Below, piece after piece: positions 41,714 through 51,576 of a stretch of DNA of 64,000 bases (its first letter is position 1; the number at the start of each line of letters is the position of its first letter). Made by a program: the position numbers and the translations under genes. This stretch comes from an uncultured Lachnospiraceae bacterium (lineage in GTDB: Bacteria > Bacillota > Clostridia > Lachnospirales > Lachnospiraceae). The stretch spans positions 54,787 to 118,786 of the forward strand of contig CACZBF010000009.1 of NCBI GenBank assembly GCA_902779355.1, in the 5' to 3' direction. Under the pieces are notes generated by a model that was given only the letters and a program-made list of their open reading frames with translations, did no database searches and was not told the origin of the DNA.

Positions 41714-42895
41714 CTACAGGTCATCTCCTCTCAAGAGAAACTCGCGGATCTTCAGATATCCGTTGATGCTGAGCCCCGATTTGTCATAAAGTCCTGAACC
41801 GGATAGTTCATTCAGGGTTTGCATGATCACAATTTCGCGATTCCAGTCGCTTGACTTTGTCTGCTCCTTCAAGTGCTCAAATCTCGATACCAAATGGTTT
41901 ACAAGATTGACCACTGCAGATTCCGGCGTACTGATCGGACGTTCCTGTCCGTTATATTCTGCGAGTATTGTGATCACGGCCTGCGGAAAACAGTTGAGCT
42001 GCGCCAATGTCACGCCATTTTGCACAACCGGTTCTCCTCCTAAGATGCCGAGCCTGTAATAAAAACCGCCTGCCGCACAGATATCCGGATCAAGCTCTGC
42101 AACTTGTGCGCATTTCGCAGCCAATACGGAAACAGATTTGGCATGCGTATAATCCGCGGGAGAAAAAGAGCGAATCTCACGTACCAGTGGGTAGGTATCG
42201 GAGATGATCTCTTTGATATTCCGTTCTTCCTGTTGCTTTACAACAACTTTCATTCTATCAAATAACAGAATGAAAAGCAAATCTGTGACAAGTCCCGTCA
42301 CTGCGCCGAAGATCACGATCTTGAGGCTGATCTGCCCTGCCGGAATGTAGGAAAAAATTGCCGGAAGCACAACACATAGGCAAAATGTGATAAAGGAAAC
42401 GGCCGGACGATGTTTCTCGTTCTCAAAGATTGGCAAAAGGATGGCACCGGCGATGATCAGGATGATGTATTCCGCCAGCTCGTAGATCGACCCGTTCGCA
42501 TTGATCGTAAAAAACGTGGCAGCAAAAGAAGTCATCATCAATGCAATCTCGCCCCCGGACACTTCTGTCATAAAAAATGCAAGCAGAAGAAACGGCATCG
42601 TATAATGCGGCAAAAAGGAATAGACGATCACGGATGCCGTCAGGATGAGGGTAAGCCGCATGAGACCGTTGTGGGATTCGGACAGATTGCCGTGGATCGC
42701 TCCGCGCACTCTTCTGCTCACTGTCAGCAGCAAAAGGAGCACCGTAAAACAGATGATCAGAAACAGATTCACAATCAACCGCTCAAACCCGAACGTGTAC
42801 CTCAGGTAAAAAAACACCGTCAGCACAACATAGCAGAATACCATGAGCAACAGATTACGGACACGCAGTCCGGCAAATTTTGACTCCGGGATCAT
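41714..42895 (-). CDS. PgpH/YqfF-like membrane protein with degenerate HD domain
   Basis: 393 residues. Seven or so membrane helices (about 12-215) lead to a cytoplasmic HD-like domain (about 230-390). Between phoH and ybeY this is the place of the c-di-AMP phosphodiesterase PgpH (YqfF). Here the first ligand His251 (YTHAKS) remains, but the HD pair is Tyr280-Arg281 (FYYRLG instead of FHDVGK-type), the later HHG-type histidines are AEYNG, and the last Asp position reads LVNHL. The large extracellular domain of PgpH is missing too. It is probably not a phosphodiesterase and may bind nucleotide or act as a sensor. Confidence 0.75.
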   Translation of the reverse strand: MIPESKFAGLRVRNLLLMVFCYVVLTVFFYLRYTFGFERLIVNLFLIICFTVLLLLLTVSRRVRGAIHGNLSESHNGLMRLTLILTASVIVYSFLPHYTMPFLLLAFFMTEVSGGEIALMMTSFAATFFTINANGSIYELAEYIILIIAGAILLPIFENEKHRPAVSFITFCLCVVLPAIFSYIPAGQISLKIVIFGAVTGLVTDLLFILLFDRMKVVVKQQEERNIKEIISDTYPLVREIRSFSPADYTHAKSVSVLAAKCAQVAELDPDICAAGGFYYRLGILGGEPVVQNGVTLAQLNCFPQAVITILAEYNGQERPISTPESAVVNLVNHLVSRFEHLKEQTKSSDWNREIVIMQTLNELSGSGLYDKSGLSINGYLKIREFLLRGDDL

Positions 42896-43878
42896 ACACG
42901 CCCCCTGTTCTTTTTTGCAAGTTGTTTTGCTTCATGGTCATCATACGCCTTTACGATCCGCTGGACCAACGGATGCCGTACGACATCTTCGCTTCCAAGC
43001 CGGCAAACGGAAATCCCTTCCACATCCTTTAAGATCTTTACAGCCTGATCCAGACCGCTCTTTTGTCCGGGCGCCAGGTCTTTTTGGGTGGCATCACCGG
43101 TAATGATGACTTTGGACCCGAATCCGATCCTGGTCAGGAACATTTTCATCTGTGCAGGAGTCGTATTCTGCGCCTCATCGAGAATGATATAGGCATTGTC
43201 CAGTGTCCTTCCGCGCATATAGGCGAGAGGCGCCACCTCGATCAATCCTTTTTCCATATTCCTGATAAAACTGTCTGCGCCCATGATCTGATAAAGCGCA
43301 TCATAGAGCGGACGAAGATACGGATCCACTTTGCTTTGCATGTCTCCCGGCAAAAAGCCCAGCTTCTCTCCGGCTTCAATCGCAGGCCGCGTCAATACGA
43401 TACGGCTGACTTCTTCGTTTTTGAAAGCCGTAATCGCCATCGCCATGGCAAGATAGGTCTTTCCGGTTCCGGCAGGGCCGATCCCGAATACGATCATGTG
43501 CTCTTTGATCGCCTGTACATATTGTTTCTGACCGAGCGTTTTGGGCGTGACAGGGCGACCGGTGACCGTATGGCAGATCGTTTCAGAGTCCACTTCGCGG
43601 ATTTTTGCTGTTTCATTTCGCTCTGCAAGGGATAGCAGATAGTCTACTTTTTGTTCCGTGATCTCATTTCCTTTCCGCGACAGATCAAGCAGTTCCGTAA
43701 ATACGCTTGCTGCGCTTTGAATGCCCTTATCCTCTCCGAGGACTTTTATGTGATCATCTCTGATCACAACGTTGACATGCAGCGCCTTTTCAATCTTTTT
43801 CACGTATGAATCAAACTGTCCGAAGACATTTCCGACATGCGCAGCGGGAATATCGATATTGATCTCTGTCAAATCCAT
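42892..43878 (-). CDS. phoH: PhoH-like ATPase
   Basis: 328 residues. A KH-like N-terminal region (about 1-100) is followed by the PhoH P-loop GPAGTGKTYLAMAMA (about 137-151), ILDEAQNTTP (Walker B) and GDATQKDL. PhoH proteins are RNA helicase-like ATPases, and the family adjoins YbeY, suggesting rRNA or RNA quality control. It overlaps the PgpH-like gene by 4 nt and is 26 nt downstream of the zinc-ribbon/TPR gene. Confidence 0.95.
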   Translation of the reverse strand: MDLTEINIDIPAAHVGNVFGQFDSYVKKIEKALHVNVVIRDDHIKVLGEDKGIQSAASVFTELLDLSRKGNEITEQKVDYLLSLAERNETAKIREVDSETICHTVTGRPVTPKTLGQKQYVQAIKEHMIVFGIGPAGTGKTYLAMAMAITAFKNEEVSRIVLTRPAIEAGEKLGFLPGDMQSKVDPYLRPLYDALYQIMGADSFIRNMEKGLIEVAPLAYMRGRTLDNAYIILDEAQNTTPAQMKMFLTRIGFGSKVIITGDATQKDLAPGQKSGLDQAVKILKDVEGISVCRLGSEDVVRHPLVQRIVKAYDDHEAKQLAKKNRGRV

Positions 43879-43904
43879 AGCTTTCTGTGCTTCCTTCTAT
43901 AAAT

Positions 43905-45047
43905 TCATCCTGTGATGACGTAAGTAAAAACGCCGGTATCGCTGACTTTACCATGATTGGAGATATAAACCACCGATAATACATATTCTCCTGCTCCCGG
44001 CAGAACAATGGGCGTCTCATAGCGGAAGGAACGAACGGTCGGTGTGGTTCCGTCCAGCGTGTAATAGGCGCTGCATCCTTCCGGTACTTCAATCGTAATG
44101 ATCTGCTGACCCAGATATGCGCCACTCGGAAGGCTCGTACGCGGCATCTCGGGTTTGTCGTATTTGATGACATACTCTGCGCTTGCAATGTCACTATACA
44201 AATTCTGCGCATTTTGCGCCACTGCTTTCAATTGATAACGGCCTTCTCCGTCAAAATGGATCTCTCCGTCGTAGATCAGCCCGTTTTCGATCGGATCGGA
44301 ACCGTCCGTCGTATAGTAGATGATCGCAAGATCCGGGCTATCCATGGTGATGGTAAGGTCTTCGCCATATTCACCGGAGGCAAGAGAAAAAGCCGGTTCT
44401 GCGACAGCGTATTCTTCCAGCATCGCAAGGACGCGTTCATCTGTTGTGGTATCACGCAACGTTCGGATCTTTTCATAGGCATCCTCTGCCTTATAAATAT
44501 TCACAAGATCCTCGTAAGCGGTGAGATTGGTGTTGTCCAGCTCAATCATGGAATGATAGATGCTTTCTGCAGCGGCCAACTCGCCGATGTTTTCATAGCA
44601 TTTCGCCTGATAAGAGAGCGCCTGCGTATTTCCTGGCGCGATAGACAGTGCGTTGTCAAAAAATGAGATGGCCATCTCATAATTCTCGTCGCCATAATAA
44701 CGCATGGCTTCCATCATCTGATAGTCAAACGACTCCGCTTCCGTCTTTCTGGAAATCGTGTAACGGATCACAAAAACAGACACCAAAAGCACGATCAGTG
44801 CGACAACGATCGCAACGATCGCGATGTTCCGGTAAAAACGACCGGAGTAATTTACAATATGCTTTTTCTTGTGCTTCTTTTCTTCGGGCTTGGGTTCTTC
44901 CGGCATGCGAAGCTCGATCCCGATGTAAGAATCCAGAATATCGTTCTCTAAGATGCTGTACTCGGGAACGATCTGGATCTCGGAACCGCAGACATTGCAA
45001 TAGATACTGCCGGCCGGCACCTCAGCACCGCATTTGTCACAAACCAT
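43905..45047 (-). CDS. Zinc-ribbon/TPR membrane protein with chitobiase-like C-terminal repeats
   Basis: 380 residues. Cys3, Cys6, Cys17 and Cys20 form an N-terminal zinc ribbon (cytoplasmic). A Lys-rich stretch and one transmembrane helix (about 74-96) follow, then TPR-like helices (about 105-175, YQAKCYENIGELAAAESIYHSM) outside the membrane and two repeats of a chitobiase/beta-hexosaminidase C-terminal type domain (about 214-290 and 296-378), recognised by IIYYTTDGSDP and AYYTLDGTTP. No catalytic domain is present. It is probably a wall-facing binding or assembly protein; the ligand is unknown. It overlaps folD by 11 nt. Confidence 0.75.
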   Translation of the reverse strand: MVCDKCGAEVPAGSIYCNVCGSEIQIVPEYSILENDILDSYIGIELRMPEEPKPEEKKHKKKHIVNYSGRFYRNIAIVAIVVALIVLLVSVFVIRYTISRKTEAESFDYQMMEAMRYYGDENYEMAISFFDNALSIAPGNTQALSYQAKCYENIGELAAAESIYHSMIELDNTNLTAYEDLVNIYKAEDAYEKIRTLRDTTTDERVLAMLEEYAVAEPAFSLASGEYGEDLTITMDSPDLAIIYYTTDGSDPIENGLIYDGEIHFDGEGRYQLKAVAQNAQNLYSDIASAEYVIKYDKPEMPRTSLPSGAYLGQQIITIEVPEGCSAYYTLDGTTPTVRSFRYETPIVLPGAGEYVLSVVYISNHGKVSDTGVFTYVITG

Positions 45048-45888
45048 AATGTTCCTTTATTGCCAAAACCACATTGTGCATCAACATTGCGATCGTCATC
45101 GGGCCGACGCCTCCCGGAACGGGCGTAATGGCTGAAGCGAGAGGTTCTACTCCTTCAAAATCCACATCTCCACAGAGTTTTTTGTTTTCCATCCGGTGGA
45201 TGCCCACATCAATGACGACGGCCCCTTCTTTGATATAAGAGGCCTTGATCATTTTCGGTTTCCCAACCGCTACGATCAAAATATCGGCAGTACGACAAAG
45301 GCTCTCAAGATTCTTCGTCTTGGAATGTGCAATGGTCACGGTGGCATTTTCTCTCAGCATGAGAACAGCCATCGGCTTTCCGACGATATTGCTTCTGCCG
45401 ATCACGACACAGTGTTTTCCGGCAATCTCGATCCCGGAACGCTTTAGAAGCTGGATCACCCCTGCAGGCGTACAGGACACCATGCCTTTTTCTCCGATCA
45501 GCAGTGCCCCGACATTGAGCGGATGAAATCCATCCACGTCCTTTGTCGGATCGATCGCATCAAGCACTCTCTTCTCGTTAATATGAGGAGGCAGCGGAAG
45601 CTGCACAAGAATCCCGTCAATGCGCGGGTTGCCATTATAAATCTCGATCTGTCTCAGCAACGCCTCTTCCGTCACATCCTCCGGTAGTTCGCAGCTTTCA
45701 GAACGAATCCCGAGCGCTTCACATGCCTTCTTTTTATTTGACACATAGACAGAGGAAGCCGGATCTGTCCCAACCTGGATCACGGCAAGCGATCCCTCGA
45801 TCCCGCGCTCTTTCATGGCATCGATCTCTTGCTTTAATTCATGTTTGATCTCCTCGGCAATTGCTTTTCCATCGATTATTTTTGCCAT
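45037..45888 (-). CDS. folD: Bifunctional methylenetetrahydrofolate dehydrogenase/cyclohydrolase
   Basis: 283 residues, family length. The catalytic Tyr-x3-Lys is in YVSNKKKACE, with VQLPLPPHI, DVDGFHPLN, VVIGRSNIVGKP (NADP site) and PVPGGVGPMT all intact. FolD interconverts methylene-, methenyl- and formyl-tetrahydrofolate for purine and fMet synthesis. It lies 1 nt after the ftsK stop and overlaps the next gene by 11 nt; the linkage to division genes looks like simple operon sharing. Confidence 0.97.
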   Translation of the reverse strand: MAKIIDGKAIAEEIKHELKQEIDAMKERGIEGSLAVIQVGTDPASSVYVSNKKKACEALGIRSESCELPEDVTEEALLRQIEIYNGNPRIDGILVQLPLPPHINEKRVLDAIDPTKDVDGFHPLNVGALLIGEKGMVSCTPAGVIQLLKRSGIEIAGKHCVVIGRSNIVGKPMAVLMLRENATVTIAHSKTKNLESLCRTADILIVAVGKPKMIKASYIKEGAVVIDVGIHRMENKKLCGDVDFEGVEPLASAITPVPGGVGPMTIAMLMHNVVLAIKEHYGL

Positions 45889-45889
45889 A

Positions 45890-48406
45890 TCAGCCGTTCT
45901 CCTCCAGATAGTTTTCCAGTTGCTCCATACTCATTAAGATTTCGCGAGGCTTGGTGCCAGCCTCAGGGCCGACAACGCCTGCGTCTTCAAGCTGATCCAT
46001 GATGCGCGCAGCGCGGTTAAAACCGATCTTGAAAAAGCGTTGCAGCATCCCGATGGACGCCTTGTCTTTATCGATGATCAGTCTCGCTGCATCCGTGAAG
46101 TATTCATCTCTTCCGTCGCCGGAAGCAGCCGTCATATCGGCGGCATTATTGCTACTCTGCTGCGCTGCAGCCGTAGATACCTTGTCTTCTAATTCACTGT
46201 CATAGACGGTTTCTCCGTTCCGTTCTTTTAAGAAAGAGACAACTGCCTGCACTTCGCTGTCGGATACAAAGGCGCCCTGTACGCGAAGCGGTTTCGGAAG
46301 ACCCTGCGGGTAAAAGAGCATATCGCCTTTTCCGAGCAGTTTCTCTGCACCCACCATATCGAGGATCGTCCTCGAATCCACACCGCTTGTGACGGCAAAT
46401 GCGATCCGGGACGGCATATTCGCCTTAATGAGACCCGTGATGACATTGACGGATGGCCGCTGTGTCGCGATCACGAGATGGATGCCGCAGGCTCTTGCAA
46501 GCTGCGCCAAACGACAGATCGCATCTTCCACATCTCCGGGAGCTACCATCATCAGATCTGCAAGCTCATCCACGATCACAACGATCTGCGGCATGCGCGC
46601 AGGCTTCTCTTCATCCGGCACATCTGTTAAGGCATCGATCTTGGCATTATACTCCTCGATCTTTCTCACCTTGACTTCCGCGAACTTCTGATAGCGGTCC
46701 GTCATTTCCTGCACAGCCCAATGCAGCGCGCCGGCTGCTTTTTTCGGATCAGTCACAACAGGGATCAGGAGGTGCGGGATCCCGTTGTAAACCGACAATT
46801 CCACGACCTTGGGGTCGATCATGATCAGTTTGACATCCTCCGGATCTGCACGATACAGGATACTCATGATGATCGTATTGATACAGACTGATTTACCGGA
46901 TCCTGTTGCACCTGCGATCAGCACGTGCGGCATCTTTGCAATGTCTGCAACAATCACTTTCCCGCCGATGTCTTTTCCGGCACCGAATGCGATCCTGCTC
47001 TTTTCGTTCTTAAATTCGTCCGATTCTACAAGCTCCCGGAAAAAGACCGGTGTGCTTTCCTGATTCGGCACCTCGATCCCGACAGCGGCTTTCCCGGGGA
47101 TCGGCGCTTCGATCCGGATATCCGCAGCAGCAAGGTTCAGCTTCAGATCATCTGCAAGACCAACGATGCGACTGACTTTGACACCCATTTCCGGCTGTAG
47201 TTCATAACGCGTCACGGTGGGACCGCAGCTCACGTCGGTGACTCTTGCTTTCACTCCAAACGTATCGAGGACCTGTTCCAGCATTTGTGCTGTTTCATGA
47301 AGTTTGGCATCGTTATTTCCTTTTTTGCCTTTGGCGCCTTTTGTTAGAAGCGATACGGGCGGATAAACATAGGATTTGCTCTTACGGGTCGGTTTTGCGT
47401 TCTGTACCGGCGCTTCTTTGGTCGCAGGCTTCGGTGTTTCCATTGCTTCGACCTCGCTCCCCCGCACAAGCTCCCCGACCTCGTCCGAAAAATCGTAGAG
47501 CCCTTCATCGTCATCCTCCGGCTGCTCCTGATGGATCGTAAATGCCGGTGCTGCAGCAACACTCACAGGATCAAGAACAGGCTCCGGCTCGGGCTCGATC
47601 GGACGGACCTGATCAGACTGTGACATGTTACTGTCTGTCGGGAAGACCGCTGCTTTTCTTCTTGTTTGCGCAAGATTTTCATCCGGTTCTTGGATCGCCG
47701 AGATTTCGTCAGAGACAGGGATTGTATCGTCTTTTTTTAAGGTGGTATCAAAAGAAACACCGGCTGCCGCTTTCTTTTCCATGCGGAGCTGCCTGCGTTC
47801 GGAACGCACTTCACGCACCCGCGCGGTTTCTTCCCGGGTCTTGTCATAGACCTTTTGGGAACCTTTTTTGATCCCGCCGATCGCAGAGCGCCCGGTCAGT
47901 AAAACAAGCGAAATGATGAGGCCTATGATCGTAATGACGTAAGCACCGACTTTTCCGATCGTCGGACAAAAAATACCGGTGATGATGCCGCCGAAAAATC
48001 CGCCGCCTGCCCTGTTTTGAAAGCCGTTTAAGAATGCAGTGAGCGGTGTACTCGGTTCCGGAAGATTATTATCCGTGATCAATTGGATCAGGCCGGCCAG
48101 AAACAGCACGCAACAACCGCCTGCGACCAGTTTGACAATTGCGGTACGTTCTCCCTGATTGGACATCGCAAACGCAACTGACAAAAACAGGATCACGGGG
48201 AAGATGAACGCCAGAATGCCGAACAGCCCGAAACAAACGGAACTGATCGCATTGCCTACGACACCGATGATTCCAAAATTGGAAAGAAACAGCAGAATAC
48301 AGATTGCGAGCATGCACCAAAGAAGAACCTCCCCGCGAAAAGAGGTCTTGGGAGGCTCGTTATGCGCATTTGTTCTTTTTCTGGATGTCTTTTTCTTCGT
48401 AGCCAT
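45890..48406 (-). CDS. ftsK: DNA translocase FtsK/SpoIIIE
   Basis: 838 residues. Four N-terminal transmembrane helices (about 28-180), a Pro/Glu-rich linker (about 190-360), then the motor: alpha domain, Walker [10 protein letters not shown] (about 504), Walker [11 protein letters not shown], and the C-terminal gamma winged helix (about 770-830) that reads polar DNA motifs. FtsK pumps chromosome termini through the closing septum, and SpoIIIE does so into a forespore; the sequence does not separate them. It lies 1 nt after uppP. A recombinase gene, possibly its Xer partner, lies far downstream (12187-13239). Confidence 0.96.
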   Translation of the reverse strand: MATKKKTSRKRTNAHNEPPKTSFRGEVLLWCMLAICILLFLSNFGIIGVVGNAISSVCFGLFGILAFIFPVILFLSVAFAMSNQGERTAIVKLVAGGCCVLFLAGLIQLITDNNLPEPSTPLTAFLNGFQNRAGGGFFGGIITGIFCPTIGKVGAYVITIIGLIISLVLLTGRSAIGGIKKGSQKVYDKTREETARVREVRSERRQLRMEKKAAAGVSFDTTLKKDDTIPVSDEISAIQEPDENLAQTRRKAAVFPTDSNMSQSDQVRPIEPEPEPVLDPVSVAAAPAFTIHQEQPEDDDEGLYDFSDEVGELVRGSEVEAMETPKPATKEAPVQNAKPTRKSKSYVYPPVSLLTKGAKGKKGNNDAKLHETAQMLEQVLDTFGVKARVTDVSCGPTVTRYELQPEMGVKVSRIVGLADDLKLNLAAADIRIEAPIPGKAAVGIEVPNQESTPVFFRELVESDEFKNEKSRIAFGAGKDIGGKVIVADIAKMPHVLIAGATGSGKSVCINTIIMSILYRADPEDVKLIMIDPKVVELSVYNGIPHLLIPVVTDPKKAAGALHWAVQEMTDRYQKFAEVKVRKIEEYNAKIDALTDVPDEEKPARMPQIVVIVDELADLMMVAPGDVEDAICRLAQLARACGIHLVIATQRPSVNVITGLIKANMPSRIAFAVTSGVDSRTILDMVGAEKLLGKGDMLFYPQGLPKPLRVQGAFVSDSEVQAVVSFLKERNGETVYDSELEDKVSTAAAQQSSNNAADMTAASGDGRDEYFTDAARLIIDKDKASIGMLQRFFKIGFNRAARIMDQLEDAGVVGPEAGTKPREILMSMEQLENYLEENG

Positions 48407-48407
48407 A

Positions 48408-49232
48408 TCAGATCAAAAAATACCCTATGACAGATGCAGCGCCTATTGCAAAGCAATAGATCGAAAAACCGAGGAACTTTTTCTTTTGTACGATGACCAG
48501 CATCGTGCGGATACTGATGTAACCGACAACAGCCGCAACAACCATGCCGATCACATAACAAAGCGCTTCCTGTCCCTGGATGGCGGAAAGCTCGATGTCT
48601 TTCAACTCAAACATAAGGGATCCGAGGATCGCGGGAATGGAAAGCAGAAAGGAGAATTTCACGGCATATCTTTTTTGAAAACCGGAAAGAAGACAGGCCG
48701 TGATTGTTGTGCCGGATCGCGAAATGCCGGGAAGCGTCGCAACGCCCTGCGCGACGCCAATGAGGAATGCATTGGTAAAAGTGGTGTTCTTTGGCAGCCT
48801 CTTTCCTTCCGGGCAGCGGTCCGCAATGAGCAGAATGAATCCGGTCAAAATCAAGCAGATCCCGGGGAAGATCAGCAGCTTTCCGGCTTTTTCCACCAGA
48901 TCGGAATCAACGACACCGATGATACCGGTCGGGATCGTTGCGACGATCAGCAGCAGATCCATCTTGCGATAAGCATTCGTCAACACTTTTTTACGCATAA
49001 AAAGATCACGGATCATAAGAAAAAGCTCCGCGATCATTTTACCGATATCCTTATAGAAACACACAAAAACGGCTACAAGCGTGCCGATGTGCAGCAATAC
49101 ATCAAAAAACAGCCCCGGTGTATCCACACCGAAGACAATTTGAAAAATCGCCAGATGCCCTGACGAACTGACAGGGAGAAATTCAGTTAATCCCTGAATC
49201 ACTCCCATCAAGATCGCATATAATATCGTCAT
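48408..49232 (-). CDS. uppP: Undecaprenyl-diphosphatase UppP/BacA
   Basis: 274 residues with seven or eight helices. The active-site motifs [14 protein letters not shown] (about 14-27) and PGISRSGTT (about 167-175) are intact. It dephosphorylates undecaprenyl diphosphate to recycle the lipid carrier of wall synthesis and gives bacitracin tolerance. It is 11 nt from glgA and 1 nt from ftsK. Confidence 0.97.
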   Translation of the reverse strand: MTILYAILMGVIQGLTEFLPVSSSGHLAIFQIVFGVDTPGLFFDVLLHIGTLVAVFVCFYKDIGKMIAELFLMIRDLFMRKKVLTNAYRKMDLLLIVATIPTGIIGVVDSDLVEKAGKLLIFPGICLILTGFILLIADRCPEGKRLPKNTTFTNAFLIGVAQGVATLPGISRSGTTITACLLSGFQKRYAVKFSFLLSIPAILGSLMFELKDIELSAIQGQEALCYVIGMVVAAVVGYISIRTMLVIVQKKKFLGFSIYCFAIGAASVIGYFLI

Positions 49233-49243
49233 TGTTTTCCTAA

Positions 49244-50722
49244 TTACTCCAATGATTCGGATCCTTCAACCTTGTCTCCGATCAGATAGTTGTATAGATC
49301 CTCATACTTAATGCGGGAATTCTTCCATGAGAAATCCTTGTCCATGCCGCGTTCCACCATCTTGTTCCACTTTGCCTTTTTGTCAAAGTAGACCTGTTTT
49401 GCATAATTAATAATACGCAGCATTTCATGTGCATTGTAATTGGCGAAAGAAAACCCATCGCCGCTATTGTCATACTCATTAAACGGAACGACCGTATCCT
49501 TCAGACCGCCGGTCTCTCTTACAATCGGCACTGTTCCGTAACGGAACGAGATTAGCTGCGTCAATCCGCAAGGCTCAAAACGGGACGGCATCAAAAATGC
49601 ATCCGCAGCGGCATATAGTTTGTGCGCAAGCGTATCGGAATAGCAGATATTAGCGGATACATGATCCGGATACTTCCATGCATAATGGCGGAACATGTTC
49701 TCATACCGCTCTTCGCCGGTACCGATTACCACAAGCTGTGTAAATTCATCCACAAGCTGCTCCATCACATATGCAATGAGATCCAGACCCTTCTGATCCG
49801 TCAGGCGGCTCACTAAGCCGATCATCATCTTGCGTTTATCCTGTACAAGGCCCAGCTCTTTCTGCAGCTCTTCTTTGTTCCGCACCTTTTTCTTACGGAA
49901 ATCGGTCCGATCGTATTTCACATAGATCTTATGGTCCGTTGCAGGATTATAAGTATCATAATCGATGCCATTCACGATCCCCATCATGTCAAAGTGCCGC
50001 GAAGAAAGAAGCCCGTCTAAGCCCTCTCCGTAATAGGCTGTCTGAATCTCTTTCGCATAGGTATCGCTGACGGTTGTGATATAGTCTGCATAGGCCAGAC
50101 CGCCCTTTAACATATTGGCATCTTTATGGAATTCCAGCTTGTCCGGGGTAAAGAGATAGTCGGAAAGACCGGATAATCCTTTCAAGGTCTTCTTATCCCA
50201 TACCCCCTGGAATTTCAGGTTGTGTATGGTCATCATGGTCTTCATGCCCCAATAGAACATGTTGCCCTGAAACTCATTCTTGAGATAAACCGGAATCAAA
50301 CCGGTCTCCCAATCATGACAGTGAATAATATCCGGCTGGAAATCAATCACAGGAAGGACGGAAAGCACTGCCTTGTCAAAAAAACAGAACTTCTCGATAT
50401 CATAACGGATATCGCCATAAGGAACCACACAGTTGAAATATTCTTCGTTGTCAATAAAGTAGTATGTGATGCCGTCCATCACATAACGGAAGATCCCGAC
50501 ATATTTATCCTGGAGATCCGGACCAACCGTCAGATAGAAATTGGTCAGATATTCGAACTGACTCCGGTATTTCCAGTCAATACAGGAATAATTCGGGATA
50601 ATGACACGTACATCCCAATAGCGTTTATCAAACTCTTTCGGCAGCGCTCCGCAGACATCTGCCAAACCTCCTGTTTTGATAAAAGGTACGCACTCTGATG
50701 CAGCATATAAAATCCGTTTCAT
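49244..50722 (-). CDS. glgA: Glycogen synthase (ADP-glucose)
   Basis: 492 residues, GT5 family. ADP-glucose binding KTGGLADV at 16-23, the HCHDWETGLIP helix and C-terminal SRFEPCGLTQL are conserved. It extends alpha-1,4-glucan chains from ADP-glucose. No other glycogen genes (glgB, glgC, glgD) are nearby, so the rest of the pathway must lie elsewhere. The position between yebC and uppP is unusual but the spacing (13 and 11 nt) indicates cotranscription. Confidence 0.96.
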   Translation of the reverse strand: MKRILYAASECVPFIKTGGLADVCGALPKEFDKRYWDVRVIIPNYSCIDWKYRSQFEYLTNFYLTVGPDLQDKYVGIFRYVMDGITYYFIDNEEYFNCVVPYGDIRYDIEKFCFFDKAVLSVLPVIDFQPDIIHCHDWETGLIPVYLKNEFQGNMFYWGMKTMMTIHNLKFQGVWDKKTLKGLSGLSDYLFTPDKLEFHKDANMLKGGLAYADYITTVSDTYAKEIQTAYYGEGLDGLLSSRHFDMMGIVNGIDYDTYNPATDHKIYVKYDRTDFRKKKVRNKEELQKELGLVQDKRKMMIGLVSRLTDQKGLDLIAYVMEQLVDEFTQLVVIGTGEERYENMFRHYAWKYPDHVSANICYSDTLAHKLYAAADAFLMPSRFEPCGLTQLISFRYGTVPIVRETGGLKDTVVPFNEYDNSGDGFSFANYNAHEMLRIINYAKQVYFDKKAKWNKMVERGMDKDFSWKNSRIKYEDLYNYLIGDKVEGSESLE

Positions 50723-50735
50723 AAGCTAACGCTCC

Positions 50736-51464
50736 TTATTCGCTCCAGTTATGATAGACTTCCTGTACATCGTCATCTTCATCCAAAAGATCCAGGATCT
50801 TTTGGATATTGGCAAGATCCGCTTCATCCGTGAGCTCCACATAGTTCTGCGGGATTAGGCTTACCTCGGCACTCACCATCGGGATGTTCTCCTTCTGCAG
50901 AGCCTGATGAACCGCTTCAAAGGAAGCCGGATCGGTCAAGATCTCGAAACTGTCGTCTTCTTCGGTAAAATCATCCGCGCCTGCATCAAGCGCGATCATC
51001 ATAAGATCATCCGCTTCCATACTGCATTCTTCGCGGTCGATCACAATCTGTCCTTTCTCATCGAACATATAAGAAACACATCCCTGCGTACCGATATTGC
51101 CCTGTCCTTTGGAAAAACAGTTACGGACATTTGCTGCAGTACGGTTCTTGTTGTCCGTCAGGCACTTTACAATAATGGCTGTACCCCCGGGGCCGTAACC
51201 TTCGTAGGTGCAGACTTCATAATTGACGCTGCCACCCTCTCCCGCAGCCTTTTTGATACCGCGTTCGATCGTATCGTTCGGCATATTATTGGCTTTTGCT
51301 TTCTGAATGACCGTTGCCAAGCGGAAATTATTCGCCGGATCCGGACCGCCTTCTTTTACAGCAACCGCGATCTCGCGGCCGATCATTGTAAAGATCTTGC
51401 CCTTTGCGGCGTCGTTCTTCTCTTTTTTATGCTTGATGTTCGCGAATTTTGAATGTCCTGACAT
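50736..51464 (-). CDS. YebC/PmpR family protein
   Basis: 242 residues; the start MSGHSKFANIKHKKEKNDAAKG is the family hallmark (shown here in part), and EGYGPGGTAI is conserved. YebC proteins were described as transcription regulators and more recently as translation factors that relieve ribosome stalling at proline-rich runs. Which role holds here cannot be read from sequence. It has its own promoter and opens a long minus-strand operon. Confidence 0.95.
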   Translation of the reverse strand: MSGHSKFANIKHKKEKNDAAKGKIFTMIGREIAVAVKEGGPDPANNFRLATVIQKAKANNMPNDTIERGIKKAAGEGGSVNYEVCTYEGYGPGGTAIIVKCLTDNKNRTAANVRNCFSKGQGNIGTQGCVSYMFDEKGQIVIDREECSMEADDLMMIALDAGADDFTEEDDSFEILTDPASFEAVHQALQKENIPMVSAEVSLIPQNYVELTDEADLANIQKILDLLDEDDDVQEVYHNWSE

Positions 51465-51500
51465 GTAACTGATACTCCTCTATTTCTACACTTTGCGTAT

Positions 51501-51529
51501 ATTCTATCATTTTTCGATTTTGAACACAA
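51501..51529 (-). promoter_or_regulatory. Promoter of the yebC-glgA-uppP-ftsK operon
   Basis: On the minus strand: -35 TTGTGT (51524-51529), a 17-bp spacer and an extended -10 TGATAGAAT (hexamer 51501-51506). Leader of about 30 nt. Confidence 0.6.
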
Positions 51530-51576
51530 GACATTCCGGAAACGCAAATCAAAGAAATCGTATTCTCGCAGCAATT

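Noticed and set aside
48159..49163. A 334-codon open frame on the plus strand across ftsK and uppP
   Set aside because: It is antisense to two well-supported genes, has no family-like motifs and reflects the codon structure of the opposite strand.
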